Positions 21,411-32,443 of a stretch of DNA of 64,000 bases are shown in pieces. The DNA comes from an uncultured Pelagibacteraceae bacterium. Its GTDB lineage: Bacteria > Pseudomonadota > Alphaproteobacteria > Pelagibacterales > Pelagibacteraceae. The position numbers were made by a program, and so were the translations under genes. Numbering within the stretch: the stretch's first letter is position 1; the number at the start of each line of letters is the position of its first letter. The notes beneath the pieces are model-generated. The model ran no database searches. It was not told the origin of the DNA and saw only the letters and a list, made by a program, of their open reading frames with translations. The stretch is taken from the NCBI GenBank assembly GCA_902570695.1, contig CACFZE010000004.1, forward strand, positions 38,989-102,988, given 5' to 3'.

Positions 21411-21412
21411 AA

Positions 21413-22744
21413 ATGATTAAAAAATATTTTGGAACAGATGGAATTAGAGGAAAAGTTAATGGATCTAAAATAAATGGAGAAATGTTTTTCAAATTTGGCT
21501 TAGCAGCGGGAACATACTTTAAAAATTTAAAAAAAAGTCAACAAACAGCAGTTATTGCAAAAGACACTAGATTATCAGGTTATACGCTTGAACCAGCTTT
21601 AGTGTCTGGATTGGCATCAGCAGGAATGCATATTTATACTTTGGGACCACTTCCAACAAATGGTTTAGCGATGCTAACAAAAAAAATGAGAGCTAATATG
21701 GGTATAATGATTACTGCATCTCATAATCCATATCACGACAATGGATTAAAGTTATTTGGACCTGATGGACTTAAATTATCTGATAGAATTGAGAAGAAAA
21801 TTGAAAAATTAATTGATTCAAAGATTACTAAAAATTTATCAAAACCAATAGAATTGGGGAGAGTTAAAAGATTAGAGGATGCTAACGATAGTTATATTAA
21901 AATATTAAAACAAAATTTCCCATCCTCATTTAGTTTAAAAGGTATCAAAATTGCTTTAGATTGTGCCAACGGAGCTGGCTACAAAGCTGGTCCAGCTTTA
22001 TTTAAATCATTAGGTGCTAAAGTATATGACACAGGCACATCTCCTAATGGTTTAAATATAAATCTCAAATCCGGATCTACTTACCCAAGTAAAATTTGTC
22101 AAATGACAAAAAAAAATAAAGCTCATATAGGTATTTCATTGGATGGAGATGCTGACAGAATAATTGTCTGTGATGAAAAAGGAAAGATTATTGATGGAGA
22201 TAAAATTCTTGCAATGTTAGGTGAGAGATGGAAAAGAAAAAAAATTTTAAAAGGAGGCGTCATTGGTACATTAATGTCAAATTATGGTTTAGAAAATTTT
22301 TTTAAAAACAATGGAATTAAATTTTTAAGATCAGATGTGGGAGATAGATATGTAAAAGAAAAAATGAAAAAAAATAAATTTAATTTAGGGGGGGAACAGT
22401 CTGGTCATATAATTCTTGGAAAGTTTGCGACAACTGGTGATGGTTTATTAGTCGCACTAGAAATCCTTTTCTCTTTAAGAAAAACAAAAAAAGCAAGCGA
22501 TCTTTTTAACAAATTTAAACCCACTCCTCAAATATTAGAAAATATAGAGGTTAAAGATAAATCAATTATTAATTCGCCAAAATGCAAAAAAGCGATTAAC
22601 GAAGCAAATAAAATAATTAAAAACAGAGGTAGAATTTTAGTTAGAAAATCTGGTACTGAACCAAAAATAAGAATTATGAGCGAGTCAGAGGATTCAAATT
22701 TAAATAAAATGTGTGTTAACATAATTAAAAAATCTATTCAGTAA
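21413..22744 (+). CDS. glmM: Phosphoglucosamine mutase
   Basis: KYFGTDGIRGKVN, MITASHNPYHDNGLKLF, SLDGDADRII, GGEQSGHII, VRKSGTEPKIRIM. Confidence 0.96.
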   Translation: MIKKYFGTDGIRGKVNGSKINGEMFFKFGLAAGTYFKNLKKSQQTAVIAKDTRLSGYTLEPALVSGLASAGMHIYTLGPLPTNGLAMLTKKMRANMGIMITASHNPYHDNGLKLFGPDGLKLSDRIEKKIEKLIDSKITKNLSKPIELGRVKRLEDANDSYIKILKQNFPSSFSLKGIKIALDCANGAGYKAGPALFKSLGAKVYDTGTSPNGLNINLKSGSTYPSKICQMTKKNKAHIGISLDGDADRIIVCDEKGKIIDGDKILAMLGERWKRKKILKGGVIGTLMSNYGLENFFKNNGIKFLRSDVGDRYVKEKMKKNKFNLGGEQSGHIILGKFATTGDGLLVALEILFSLRKTKKASDLFNKFKPTPQILENIEVKDKSIINSPKCKKAINEANKIIKNRGRILVRKSGTEPKIRIMSESEDSNLNKMCVNIIKKSIQ

Positions 22745-22745
22745 A

Positions 22746-23558
22746 TTGAAAATCAAATCTAAAATATTAATTATTGCAGGATCAGACTCCTCTGGAGGAG
22801 CGGGCATCCAAGCAGATATTAAATCAGTTACTTCCCTTGGCTCTTTCGCTATGACAGCAATAACAGCAGTTACAGCTCAGAATACTACTGGTGTAATGTC
22901 TATAATACCAATGCGTAGTAAAGAAATTTCTAATCAAATCGAATTTACCTCAAAAGATATCAGGCCAGATTCAGTAAAGATAGGAATGCTGCATTCTACT
23001 GAGGTTATAAATTCAGTATTAAAATCAATAAAAAAATCAAAATTAAAAAAAATAATATTAGATCCTGTCATGGTGGCTAAAGGTGGAACCAAGCTTATAG
23101 ACAATAAAGCAATTTTAGTATTGAAAAAAAAACTAATAAAAAAAGTTGATTTAATAACACCAAATATACCTGAAGCAGAAATACTAACAAAAATAAAAAT
23201 TAAATCTATAACGGATATGAAAAATGCTGCTAAAATATTATTAGATTTAGGTGCTAAGAATGTTTTAATTAAAGGTGGTCATTTAAGCTCTAAAAACTTA
23301 AAAGATATTTTTGTAAATAAAAAAGAAACTGCAATATTTGTTAATAAAAAAATTGACACAAAAAATACTCACGGAACTGGTTGTACATTATCAAGTGCAA
23401 TTGCAACATATTATGGATGTGGAAAAACTCTAAAGAAATCTTGTGAGTTAGGTATTAGATATGTAAACAATGCCATTAAAACAAGACCAAACTTTGGAAA
23501 AGGAAATGGACCAATTAACCATTTAAATAGTTTTACTATAGATAAGAAATTTAGATGA
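22746..23558 (+). CDS. thiD: Hydroxymethylpyrimidine (phosphate) kinase
   Basis: [60 protein letters not shown] start. Confidence 0.95.
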   Translation: MKIKSKILIIAGSDSSGGAGIQADIKSVTSLGSFAMTAITAVTAQNTTGVMSIIPMRSKEISNQIEFTSKDIRPDSVKIGMLHSTEVINSVLKSIKKSKLKKIILDPVMVAKGGTKLIDNKAILVLKKKLIKKVDLITPNIPEAEILTKIKIKSITDMKNAAKILLDLGAKNVLIKGGHLSSKNLKDIFVNKKETAIFVNKKIDTKNTHGTGCTLSSAIATYYGCGKTLKKSCELGIRYVNNAIKTRPNFGKGNGPINHLNSFTIDKKFR

Positions 23559-24844
23559 ATAATGTAGTTGTTGTTGGATCGCAGTGGGGTGATGAAGGAA
23601 AAGGTAAGATAGTTGATTGGTTATCAAGCGAAGCAGACGTAGTTGTAAGATTCCAAGGAGGACATAATGCTGGTCATACCTTAGTCATAGATGGTGTTAC
23701 TTATAAACTGAGATTGTTACCATCTGGGATTGTCAGAAAAAATAAAATTTCTATTATAGGAAATGGAGTTGTAGTAGATCCATGGGCGTTGCTAGATGAA
23801 ATCGAGGAAGCTAAAACTAAAGCTGTAGAAATCAATGAAAATAATCTGATTTTATCTGAGGCTGCCACACTAATTTTACCATTTCACAGAGAGATGGATG
23901 AAATAAGGGAAGATACTGCTGGTAAATCAAAAATTGGAACTACAAGAAGAGGAATTGGTCCAGCTTATGAAGATAAAGTCGGACGAAGATCTATAAGAGT
24001 AATGGACCTTGCATCCAAAAAAAATCTAGAAAATAGATTAGCTGTGGTTTTAGAACATCATAATGCTATCCGAAAGGGATTGGGTAAGCCAATATATGAA
24101 AAAGATAAACTAGTTGAGGACTTATTAAAAATAGCCCCAAATATATTAAAATATTCAGCTCCTGTTTGGAGAAAGATAAACCAATTTAAATCGGAAAATA
24201 AAAAAATATTATTTGAAGGAGCTCAAGGAATATTACTTGATGTGGATCATGGGACATATCCATACGTAACTTCATCTAATACAGTAGCAGCTTCAGCAGC
24301 AACAGGATCTGGATGCGGTCCAAATTTAATAAACTATGTGTTAGGAATTACAAAAGCATATACAACAAGGGTAGGTGAAGGACCTTTCCCAACAGAATTA
24401 ACAGATGATATTGGTAATCATTTAGGTGAAAAGGGACATGAATTTGGAACTGTAACTAGTAGAAAAAGAAGATGTGGCTGGTTTGATGGAGTTCTAGTGA
24501 GACAAACTATAAAAATTTCAGGCATTAATGGTATAGCATTAACAAAATTAGATGTATTAGATGAACTTGATGAAATAAATCTTTGCGTAGCTTACGAACT
24601 AAATGGAAAAGAAATAGATTATTTCCCTGCTGCCGTTGAAGATCAATTAAATGTCAAACCAGTATATAAAATATTCAAAGGCTGGAAATCTAAAACCCAA
24701 GGTATTAAAAAATTTGATGATTTACCTACAAATGCAAAGATTTATGTAAATTCAATTGAAGAATTTATTGAGACAAAAATATCAAGTATTTCAACAAGTC
24801 CTGAGAGAGAGGACACAATTCTTTTAATTGATCCATTTAAATAA
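23555..24844 (+). CDS. purA: Adenylosuccinate synthetase
   Basis: [58 protein letters not shown]. Confidence 0.97.
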   Translation: MNNVVVVGSQWGDEGKGKIVDWLSSEADVVVRFQGGHNAGHTLVIDGVTYKLRLLPSGIVRKNKISIIGNGVVVDPWALLDEIEEAKTKAVEINENNLILSEAATLILPFHREMDEIREDTAGKSKIGTTRRGIGPAYEDKVGRRSIRVMDLASKKNLENRLAVVLEHHNAIRKGLGKPIYEKDKLVEDLLKIAPNILKYSAPVWRKINQFKSENKKILFEGAQGILLDVDHGTYPYVTSSNTVAASAATGSGCGPNLINYVLGITKAYTTRVGEGPFPTELTDDIGNHLGEKGHEFGTVTSRKRRCGWFDGVLVRQTIKISGINGIALTKLDVLDELDEINLCVAYELNGKEIDYFPAAVEDQLNVKPVYKIFKGWKSKTQGIKKFDDLPTNAKIYVNSIEEFIETKISSISTSPEREDTILLIDPFK

Positions 24845-24944
24845 TTTTGATTTATCATTTTTGCTAAAAACTATTTATGAGTACTCATGTAAAATATTTT
24901 AATTCAAACGTTTGAATGACATATTATAAGAAAAATTTAAATAT

Positions 24945-25835
24945 TTAATTAGCTGGAAGTAGATTCTTAGATTTTGCTGAGTTCAGCATATGTTTTTGAA
25001 GTTTTTCGAATGCTTTATTTTCAATTTGTCTTATTCTTTCTCTGCTTATCTTAAATTTCTTACTTAAATCCTCTAAAGTTATAGGGTCGTCTGTCAATCT
25101 TCTCGAGTAAAGGATTTCTTTTTCTCTCTCATTTAAAATTTTAATAGAGTCTTGAAGAAGATCTTTTCGTTGTTCCATTTCTTCATTTTGTGCAAATTTA
25201 AGTTCTTGATCCATATTATTGTCAACAACCCAATCTTGCCATTCGTCACCATCTTCTCCAATAGGTGCATTTAAAGACTGCTCTTTTCCTGAGAGTCTTC
25301 TATTCATAGATACTACTTCTTGTTCACTAACATCTAACCTATTTGCTATATCTTTCACGTGTTCATCACGTAAATCACCCTCTGCTCTAGGTGCAATTTG
25401 ATTTTTTAGTTTCTTCAAGTTGAAAAAAAGTTTTTTTTGAGCTGTTGTTGTTCCAATTTTTACTAAGCTCCATGATCTTAGAATATATTCTTGAATAGAA
25501 GCTTTAATCCACCACATTGCATAAGTTGCAAGTCTAAAACCTTTTTCCGGTTCAAATTTTTTGACAGCTTGCATTAAACCTACGTTACCTTCTGAAATCA
25601 TTTCATTAAGAGGCAAACCATAACCTTTGTAACCCATCGCTATTTTAGCAACTAGTCTTAAATGACTTGTAACAAGTTTTTCAGCTGATTTAACATTTCC
25701 TGTGGTTTGCCAGTTTTTAGCAAGCATGTATTCTTCTTCTGCATCTAGCATAGGGAACTTTTTAATCTGAGCTAGATATGCCGCTAATCCACCTTCATTT
25801 GAAAGAGTTGGTAAGTTGTATGTATTATTACTCAT
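24945..25835 (-). CDS. rpoH: RNA polymerase sigma-32 (heat-shock) factor
   Basis: RpoH-like region 2 (MLDAEEEYMLAKNW, HLRLVAKIAMGYKGYGLPLNEMISEGNVGLMQAVKKFEPEKGFRLATYAMWWIKASIQEYILRSWSLVKIGTTTAQKKLFFNL), region 4 HTH. Confidence 0.95.
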   Translation of the reverse strand: MSNNTYNLPTLSNEGGLAAYLAQIKKFPMLDAEEEYMLAKNWQTTGNVKSAEKLVTSHLRLVAKIAMGYKGYGLPLNEMISEGNVGLMQAVKKFEPEKGFRLATYAMWWIKASIQEYILRSWSLVKIGTTTAQKKLFFNLKKLKNQIAPRAEGDLRDEHVKDIANRLDVSEQEVVSMNRRLSGKEQSLNAPIGEDGDEWQDWVVDNNMDQELKFAQNEEMEQRKDLLQDSIKILNEREKEILYSRRLTDDPITLEDLSKKFKISRERIRQIENKAFEKLQKHMLNSAKSKNLLPAN

Positions 25836-25878
25836 CGGAAGTATTTATGTAATAGAGAAATTTTTTTTTACAATCATT

Positions 25879-26859
25879 TTATTTACTTAATTTTCTTAGT
25901 TTTTTTAAGATATCATCTAACTCGTTTGGGATATTTGATGAAAATTCTAATCTCTCTCCTGTCCTTGGATGGTCAAAACCTAACTGTTTTGCATGCAAAA
26001 ATTGTCTGTCTAGATTTAAAATTTTATTATTAAGATCTTCATCAATGTTTTTAAATTTCTTAAATTTCTTTTTATATTTTTTGTCTCCAAGAATATTGTT
26101 ACCTTTGTATGACATATGAACTCTTATTTGATGAGTTCTCCCAGTTTCTAGTTTGCATTGTATAAAACTAAAAGTTGGAACTTTATCATTCTCGAAAACT
26201 TCTAATGTTTCATAATGTGTAATTGCCTTTTTACCTTTGCTAGATGAGACCTCCATCATCTGCCTATTTTTTGAACTTCTTGTTATATAACTTTCAATAA
26301 TCCCTCTTTGAGGTCTGAATTTTCCCCATACTAAAGTTTGATATACTCTTGTTATAGTGTGTTCAGAAAACTGAAGAGATAATTTTTCATGTGTTAAATT
26401 ATTTTTTGCGACTACAATTAATCCTGATGTATCTTTGTCTATTCTGTGAACAATACCTGGCCTAAGTTCTCCACTAATGTTTGATAAATTCTTGCTATTA
26501 TAATTAATTAAAGCATTGACTATAGTATTGTCGTAGTTGCCAGGACCAGGATGCATTGAAATTCCAGAAGATTTGTCAATTACAATTAAGTCTTCATCTT
26601 CATAAATTATGTTTAATTTAAAATTATAAGGTTTTAAGCTTTGTTTCTTAGGTTCAACAATTTCAAGATCAATTTTGTCATTTAATTTTGTTTTAGCCGA
26701 AGGGTCTTTTATAATTTTCTCGTTAATTTTTAATTTACTATCTAGAATTAAATTTTTTACTCTAGTTCTACTTAAGCTTTTATCATGATTTGCTAATATC
26801 GTGTCTACTCTCTTGTTAATATCATCTTCTTTAATAATAAAATTGATGAAATTTTTCAT
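25879..26859 (-). CDS. rluD: RluD-type 23S rRNA pseudouridine synthase
   Basis: S4-like N terminus, IVHRIDKDTSGLIVVAKN, ETGRTHQIRVHM, LHAKQLGFDHPRTGE. Confidence 0.93.
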   Translation of the reverse strand: MKNFINFIIKEDDINKRVDTILANHDKSLSRTRVKNLILDSKLKINEKIIKDPSAKTKLNDKIDLEIVEPKKQSLKPYNFKLNIIYEDEDLIVIDKSSGISMHPGPGNYDNTIVNALINYNSKNLSNISGELRPGIVHRIDKDTSGLIVVAKNNLTHEKLSLQFSEHTITRVYQTLVWGKFRPQRGIIESYITRSSKNRQMMEVSSSKGKKAITHYETLEVFENDKVPTFSFIQCKLETGRTHQIRVHMSYKGNNILGDKKYKKKFKKFKNIDEDLNNKILNLDRQFLHAKQLGFDHPRTGERLEFSSNIPNELDDILKKLRKLSK

Positions 26860-26882
26860 AAATTATTATATTAAATTATTAT

Positions 26883-26959
26883 GCGTTCGTAGCTCAACTG
26901 GATAGAGCGCCAGATTTCGGCTCTGGAGGTTCAGGGTTCGACTCCTTGCGGGCGCACCA
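26883..26959 (+). tRNA. tRNA-Arg (TCG), CCA encoded
   Basis: GCGTTCGTAGCTCAACTGGATAGAGCGCCAGATTTCGGCTCTGGAGGTTCAGGGTTCGACTCCTTGCGGGCGCACCA; anticodon loop TTTCGGC; full cloverleaf. Confidence 0.95.
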
Positions 26960-27751
26960 CTATTCTCCCATATTAATAAGCGTTCCTTTTTTTTTTGCGA
27001 CATTGAAAGAATAATAGAATAATGCAATTGATAATACAAAGTAAACCCCATTCCAAATGAATGCATTGTAGATATTTTGAATGTCTACAGTTTGATTAAT
27101 CAAAATATTTCTTGCTTCTTCGAAAATGTATACCAATGGTAATAAGTAAGCTATTTTTTGAAACAATTCTGGCAATATTTCTATTGGATAATATATACAT
27201 CCAAAGGGTGCTAATAGAAACATTGTGGACCATGCTATATTTTCAAAAGAGGGTCCGTATCTCAATAGACCAGCTGACACAAGGATGCCAAGTGTTATTC
27301 CAAATAAATAAAGGCTCAAAAATAAAAAGAATAAAAATATTCCTAAATCTAAAATAGAAATACCAAACAACGGAGAGGTTAAAAGTACTGCTGGTATTAA
27401 ACCTATAAGAGCTCTTATTAAAGCTGTAGCAACAAGTGAAGTTAATATTTCACCAATTTTCATTGGCGCAATAAATAAATTTGTAAAGTTTCTGCTCCAA
27501 ATTTCTTCAAGAAATAGCATATTAAATCCAATACTAGTTCTAAAAAGAAAATCATAAAGGATCGCGCAAGTTAATATAACTCCAACTGCATTATTATAAT
27601 ATGTTGTATGTGTAGCAAAAAAATTTGAGATAAATCCCCACAAAGTAATTTGAATAGTCGGCCAATAAACAAGATCCAAAACTCTTGGGAAAGATCTGGT
27701 AATTAAATAAAAATGTCTTAAAAAAAGACCATACATTCTAGTTAAGCTCAT
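26960..27751 (-). CDS. ABC-2 type export permease
   Basis: Six-TM ABC-2 permease pattern; overlaps the upstream ABC ATPase gene. Confidence 0.88.
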   Translation of the reverse strand: MSLTRMYGLFLRHFYLITRSFPRVLDLVYWPTIQITLWGFISNFFATHTTYYNNAVGVILTCAILYDFLFRTSIGFNMLFLEEIWSRNFTNLFIAPMKIGEILTSLVATALIRALIGLIPAVLLTSPLFGISILDLGIFLFFLFLSLYLFGITLGILVSAGLLRYGPSFENIAWSTMFLLAPFGCIYYPIEILPELFQKIAYLLPLVYIFEEARNILINQTVDIQNIYNAFIWNGVYFVLSIALFYYSFNVAKKKGTLINMGE

Positions 27752-28475
27752 TTTTACTCCTTGATAATTTTAAAAAAACTTCCTCAAGGTTTTTTCTTCC
27801 GTGTTTATTCATTAATTCTTCGGGATTTCCTTTATCGATAATAATTCCGTCTTTCATCATAAGAATAGATTTACAAAGTCTAGTGACTTCATTCATATTA
27901 TGAGAAGCAAGAAGTATAGATATTTTTTTTTCTTTTTTATAATCTTCCAAAAAAGACCTAACAAAATCACCTACTTCTGGATCTAATGATGCAGTTGGCT
28001 CATCTAGTAGTAATACTTTTGGTTCGTTGATTAACGCTTTCGCCAAACTAACTCTATTTTTTTGTCCAGATGATAATTCGCCTGTAATGCTATTAAGTAA
28101 TCCTCCCAATCTTAATTTTTCTGATAAAAATTCAATCCTCTCATTAATATTATTTATTTTATATAATTTTCCATAAACGGTTAGATTTTGTTTAACCGTA
28201 AGTTTTTTTGGTAATTCAATATATGGAGATATGAAGTTTATTTGTTCCAAGATTTCAATTCTATTTCCCTCCAATTTTTGACTATTTATCAAAATTTCTC
28301 CACTAGTTGGTTTTAAAAGTCCTAATAACATACCAATGGTGGTTGTTTTGCCTGAGCCATTTGGACCTAATAGGCCTAAAATTTCGTCTTCTTTTATGTT
28401 AAAGCTTATACCTTTCACAGCCTCATTCTTTCCATAATTTTTTTTAATATTTTTTACTTCGACTAAATTTTTCAT
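27738..28475 (-). CDS. ABC exporter ATP-binding protein
   Basis: LLGPNGSGKTTTIGMLLGLL Walker A, LSSGQKNRVSLAKAL signature, VLLLDEPTASLDP Walker B. Confidence 0.95.
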   Translation of the reverse strand: MKNLVEVKNIKKNYGKNEAVKGISFNIKEDEILGLLGPNGSGKTTTIGMLLGLLKPTSGEILINSQKLEGNRIEILEQINFISPYIELPKKLTVKQNLTVYGKLYKINNINERIEFLSEKLRLGGLLNSITGELSSGQKNRVSLAKALINEPKVLLLDEPTASLDPEVGDFVRSFLEDYKKEKKISILLASHNMNEVTRLCKSILMMKDGIIIDKGNPEELMNKHGRKNLEEVFLKLSRSKNELN

Positions 28476-29407
28476 TTTTTTGATGCTCTAAGAAGTCTAT
28501 CGTTAATCACTAATCCAAAGTTTCGGTTTGGTATTCTTTGCACAGCTATTTTTCTGTAACCTAGCTTCTTAATTTTTCTTAATGTTTTATACAAATTTTT
28601 ACTACTCTCCATTAGATTATTTGTCTTACTTAAATAAAAATAATTCTTATTATTCTCTTTTTTCTTCTTGATTAGGATAAAAGCCTCATCTTTTTTTATT
28701 TTAATTGCGTTTAATCTAATGGGTATACCTGGTGAATAATGAACCCTGCCTCTTCCTGGAGAATTTATATTGTTTTTACCGTGCAATTTAGTTTTTAAAT
28801 TTATTTTTAATTTTTTTTTTAATATAGAAATATCTAAGCCGCCTAATCTTAAAATTTGGGGTTTTTTTACTAAACTTATTATTGTAGATTCAACACCGAC
28901 TTTTGATCTTCCACCTTCTAGAATAAATTTAATTTTTTCTCCAAATTCATCATATACATCATCTTTTGTAACCGGACTTATCCCTTCAGAAATATTTGCG
29001 CTTGGTGCTGCTAAAGGATATTTTAAAGATTTTAATAATATTCTAGCGGTTCGGTGACTTGGAAATCTTACTCCTAATGTTTTTTTATTATTAGTAACGT
29101 ATTTTGAAATTTTGCTTTCATTTTTTAGTTTTAATACAAAGGTAATTGGTCCAGGGCAAAATGAATTATAAAGTTTATAAAACAAAGTATTTGTCTCACA
29201 ATCTTTTTCCAAATCTTTAATATTATAATAATGAACTATCAAGGGGTTATCAGAAGGCCTTCTTTTTAATTTAAATATTTTTTTAGTGCCTTTATCGGAA
29301 TAGGCATTAGCGGCTAATCCATAGACGGTTTCTGTAGGTATTCCAATACATTCGTTATTATTTAAATATTTTACTGCTTTTTTAATTTTTGAATCATTAA
29401 TTTTCAT
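28472..29407 (-). CDS. L-threonylcarbamoyladenylate synthase (Sua5/YrdC/YwlC)
   Basis: GIPTETVYGLAANAYSDKGTKKIFKLKRRPSDNPLIVH, SANISEGISPV, STIISL, LRLGG; Sua5 C-terminal extension. Confidence 0.93.
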   Translation of the reverse strand: MKINDSKIKKAVKYLNNNECIGIPTETVYGLAANAYSDKGTKKIFKLKRRPSDNPLIVHYYNIKDLEKDCETNTLFYKLYNSFCPGPITFVLKLKNESKISKYVTNNKKTLGVRFPSHRTARILLKSLKYPLAAPSANISEGISPVTKDDVYDEFGEKIKFILEGGRSKVGVESTIISLVKKPQILRLGGLDISILKKKLKINLKTKLHGKNNINSPGRGRVHYSPGIPIRLNAIKIKKDEAFILIKKKKENNKNYFYLSKTNNLMESSKNLYKTLRKIKKLGYRKIAVQRIPNRNFGLVINDRLLRASKK

Positions 29408-29427
29408 ATAATATTACAAACTATTAT

Positions 29428-29682
29428 ATGAATGAAAAAATTTTGCCAGATGATATTGAATTAAAATCTTTGAGTGAACTCACAGATATAGCAGATCGTT
29501 TAATTCAAAGATTAGAAAATAAAAAAAATTTGGAAGAATCCATTGAAGATTATCAATATTTAATAAAGTTAAACAATATAATAGAAAAAAAATTTCAAAA
29601 GGACTCAAAAAATATATCAGAAAGTACCAAGCTAAAAATAGAAGAATTAACCTCAAAAAAAAATGAAAAAAAAATTAGTTAA
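29428..29682 (+). CDS. xseB: Exodeoxyribonuclease VII small subunit
   Basis: Short helical protein; LEESIEDYQYLIKLNNIIEKKF; directly upstream of ispA-dxs, a common xseB-ispA-dxs order. Confidence 0.75.
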   Translation: MNEKILPDDIELKSLSELTDIADRLIQRLENKKNLEESIEDYQYLIKLNNIIEKKFQKDSKNISESTKLKIEELTSKKNEKKIS

Positions 29683-30532
29683 AACTGTTAACGAAGTAAA
29701 TAAATTTTTAAAAAATTACTTAGCAAAACAAAAAAAAACAGATCTAATTATACCTATTAAGTATGGTTTATTTCCAGGAGGAAAAAAAATAAGATCTAAG
29801 CTTATTTTTGATGTTGGAAAAATTTTTAATGTAGAAAAAAAATATCTTTTATATTTAAGTTCAGCTGTTGAATGTATACACGCTTATTCACTAATACATG
29901 ACGATTTACCCTGTATGGATGATGATGATATTAGAAGAGGTAAACTAACTACACATAAAAAATTTGGAGAATCAACAGCTGTTTTAGCTGGAAACTCCCT
30001 TTTGACATTAGCTTTTGAAATTTTATCTGATCCAAAATTCAATATAAATAACAATAAAAAAATATCCCTAATAAATCTAATATCTCAATCATCAGGTCAC
30101 CAAGGAATAGCTGGAGGTCAATTTTTGGATTTAAATTATGAAAGAAAAAAAGTTTCTAAACAAAAAGTTATAGATATGGAAATTAAAAAGACTGGAAAAT
30201 TATTTTCATTCAGCTGTTTGTCTCCTGTTATTTTGACAAATAAAAAAGATCAAATAAAAAAATTCTCAATTATTGGTGAAAAAATTGGTTTACTTTTTCA
30301 AATTGCAGATGATCTAATTGACTATAGCAGTACATCGAAAACTGCAGGAAAAAAAACAAATAAAGATTCAAAAAGGGGAAAAGCAACATTAATAAGTTTA
30401 CTAGGATATAAAAATGCTATTAAATATGCTTCAAAACTAAAAAAAGAAATATTTAATAGTTTAGTTGGCTATGGAAATAATGCTAGTGATTTAAAAGAGA
30501 CAATTGAATTTATATTAAGTAGAAATAAATAA
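29663..30532 (+). CDS. ispA: Farnesyl/geranyl diphosphate synthase
   Basis: GGKKIRSKL, SLIHDDLPCMDDDDIRRGKLTTHKKFGE, LFQIADDLIDY. Confidence 0.93.
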   Translation: MKKKLVKTVNEVNKFLKNYLAKQKKTDLIIPIKYGLFPGGKKIRSKLIFDVGKIFNVEKKYLLYLSSAVECIHAYSLIHDDLPCMDDDDIRRGKLTTHKKFGESTAVLAGNSLLTLAFEILSDPKFNINNNKKISLINLISQSSGHQGIAGGQFLDLNYERKKVSKQKVIDMEIKKTGKLFSFSCLSPVILTNKKDQIKKFSIIGEKIGLLFQIADDLIDYSSTSKTAGKKTNKDSKRGKATLISLLGYKNAIKYASKLKKEIFNSLVGYGNNASDLKETIEFILSRNK

Positions 30533-32443
30533 ATGCAAAATTACAAATATTTAAATAATATTAATTTTCCTTCAGATATAAAAAAACTCAATAATGAAGA
30601 ATTAAAAGTTCTATCAGAAGAAGTAAGAAGCGAAATGATTGATGCTGTCTCAAAAACAGGTGGTCATCTAGGTGCGGGCTTAGGTGTTGTAGAATTAACA
30701 GTAGCACTTCATCATGTTTTTGACACACCTAAGGACAAATTGATATGGGATGTTGGTCATCAATCATACCCTCATAAAATTTTAACAGGAAGAAAAGATA
30801 AAATACGAACTTTACGACAAGGAAGTGGATTATCTGGTTTTACAAAGCGATCGGAAAGTGAATTTGACCCTTTTGGTGCAGCTCATAGTTCCACTTCTAT
30901 TTCTGCTGGATTTGGTATTGCAACAGCAAATAAATTATCAAATAAATCAGATCAGGTTATAGCAGTTATTGGTGACGGTGCCATGAGCGCAGGAATGGCA
31001 TATGAAGCTATGAATAATGCTGGAGATTCAAAAACAAAAATGATCGTAATTTTGAATGACAATGATATGTCAATTGCAAAACCAGTTGGCGCAATGAAAT
31101 CTTATCTTGCTAAAATTTTTTCAGGTAAGATTTATTTTAGTTTCAGAGAAACAGTTAAAATGATTATTTCATCATTTTCAAAAAGATTTAGCAAAAAGGC
31201 CGGAAAGGCTGAAGATTTTTTGAGATCGGCTGTCACAGGTGGTACATTATTTAATTCATTAGGTTTTTATTATGTTGGTCCAATTGATGGTCATGATTTA
31301 GATGTACTATTGCCAATTTTAAAAAATGCAAAAGAAAGCAATCATAATGGTCCAATACTAATTCATATAAAAACTCAAAAAGGGAAAGGATATAGTTTTG
31401 CTGAAAAATCTGATGATAAGTATCATGGAGTTACAAAATTTGATGTTCAAACTGGAGTTCAACAAAAATCAACAACTAAGACTCCTGCTTTTACAAAGGT
31501 ATTTGCAAATACATTAATAGAGCATGCAAAGAAAGATAGTAAAATTGTAGGTATAACTGCTGCTATGCCATCTGGGACAGGAATGGACGCATTTAGTAAA
31601 GTTTTTCCGGACAGAACTTTTGATGTTGGAATTGCTGAACAACATGCTGTTACTTTTGCTGCAGGTTTAGCAACAGAGGGTTATAAGCCTTATGCAGCAA
31701 TTTATTCAACATTTTTACAAAGAGCTTATGATCAGGTAGTTCATGACGTTGCAATTCAAAGTTTACCAGTAAGATTTGCAATTGATAGAGCAGGTTTAGT
31801 TGGAGCCGATGGAGCCACTCATGCAGGTGCTTTTGATATTACATATTTATCAACTTTACCAAATTTTATTGTTATGGCAGCAAGTGATGAAGCAGAATTG
31901 GTAAGAATGGTCAATACTTCAGTAGATATTAATAATCAACCATGTGCATTCAGATATCCAAGAGGAAATGGAGCAGGTTTAGAATTACCTGATATCAACG
32001 AAAAAATAGATATTGGAAAAGGTAGGGTTATAAGAGAAGGTAAGAAAGTTGCCTTAGTAAGTTTTGGTAACAGATTAAAAGAATGTCTATTGGCTGAAGA
32101 AGGTTTAAAAAAAATGGGAATTAATCCAACAATTATAGATGCTAGATTTGCAAAACCTCTGGATGAAAATCTTATGTGGCAAGTTGCAACAAATCATGAA
32201 GTGCTAATTACGTTGGAAGAAGGCTCTATAGGAGGTTTTGGAGCTCATATAAATCATTTCTTAAATGAAAAGAATTTATTAGATAATAATATAAAATTTA
32301 GATCAATGATTTTGCCTGATAAATTTTTAGACCAAGATAAACCAGAAGAAATGTATAAAGAAGCTGGTCTAGATGCTAAATCTATTGAAGCGAAGGTTTT
32401 AGAAACTCTAAATTCTAAAGTTTTAATTAAAAAAACTAATTAA
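30533..32443 (+). CDS. dxs: 1-deoxy-D-xylulose-5-phosphate synthase
   Basis: [78 protein letters not shown]. Confidence 0.97.
   Translation: MQNYKYLNNINFPSDIKKLNNEELKVLSEEVRSEMIDAVSKTGGHLGAGLGVVELTVALHHVFDTPKDKLIWDVGHQSYPHKILTGRKDKIRTLRQGSGLSGFTKRSESEFDPFGAAHSSTSISAGFGIATANKLSNKSDQVIAVIGDGAMSAGMAYEAMNNAGDSKTKMIVILNDNDMSIAKPVGAMKSYLAKIFSGKIYFSFRETVKMIISSFSKRFSKKAGKAEDFLRSAVTGGTLFNSLGFYYVGPIDGHDLDVLLPILKNAKESNHNGPILIHIKTQKGKGYSFAEKSDDKYHGVTKFDVQTGVQQKSTTKTPAFTKVFANTLIEHAKKDSKIVGITAAMPSGTGMDAFSKVFPDRTFDVGIAEQHAVTFAAGLATEGYKPYAAIYSTFLQRAYDQVVHDVAIQSLPVRFAIDRAGLVGADGATHAGAFDITYLSTLPNFIVMAASDEAELVRMVNTSVDINNQPCAFRYPRGNGAGLELPDINEKIDIGKGRVIREGKKVALVSFGNRLKECLLAEEGLKKMGINPTIIDARFAKPLDENLMWQVATNHEVLITLEEGSIGGFGAHINHFLNEKNLLDNNIKFRSMILPDKFLDQDKPEEMYKEAGLDAKSIEAKVLETLNSKVLIKKTN

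Noticed and set aside
24902-24917. Perfect 16-bp palindrome ATTCAAACGTTTGAAT between convergent purA and rpoH
   Set aside because: At this AT content a few such palindromes are expected by chance per 64 kb; no T-run, no second copy noted, and it lies at 3' ends rather than in a promoter.
26866-27066. 66-aa minus-strand ORF
   Set aside because: Runs through tRNA-Arg antisense and the end of the ABC permease in another frame; spurious.
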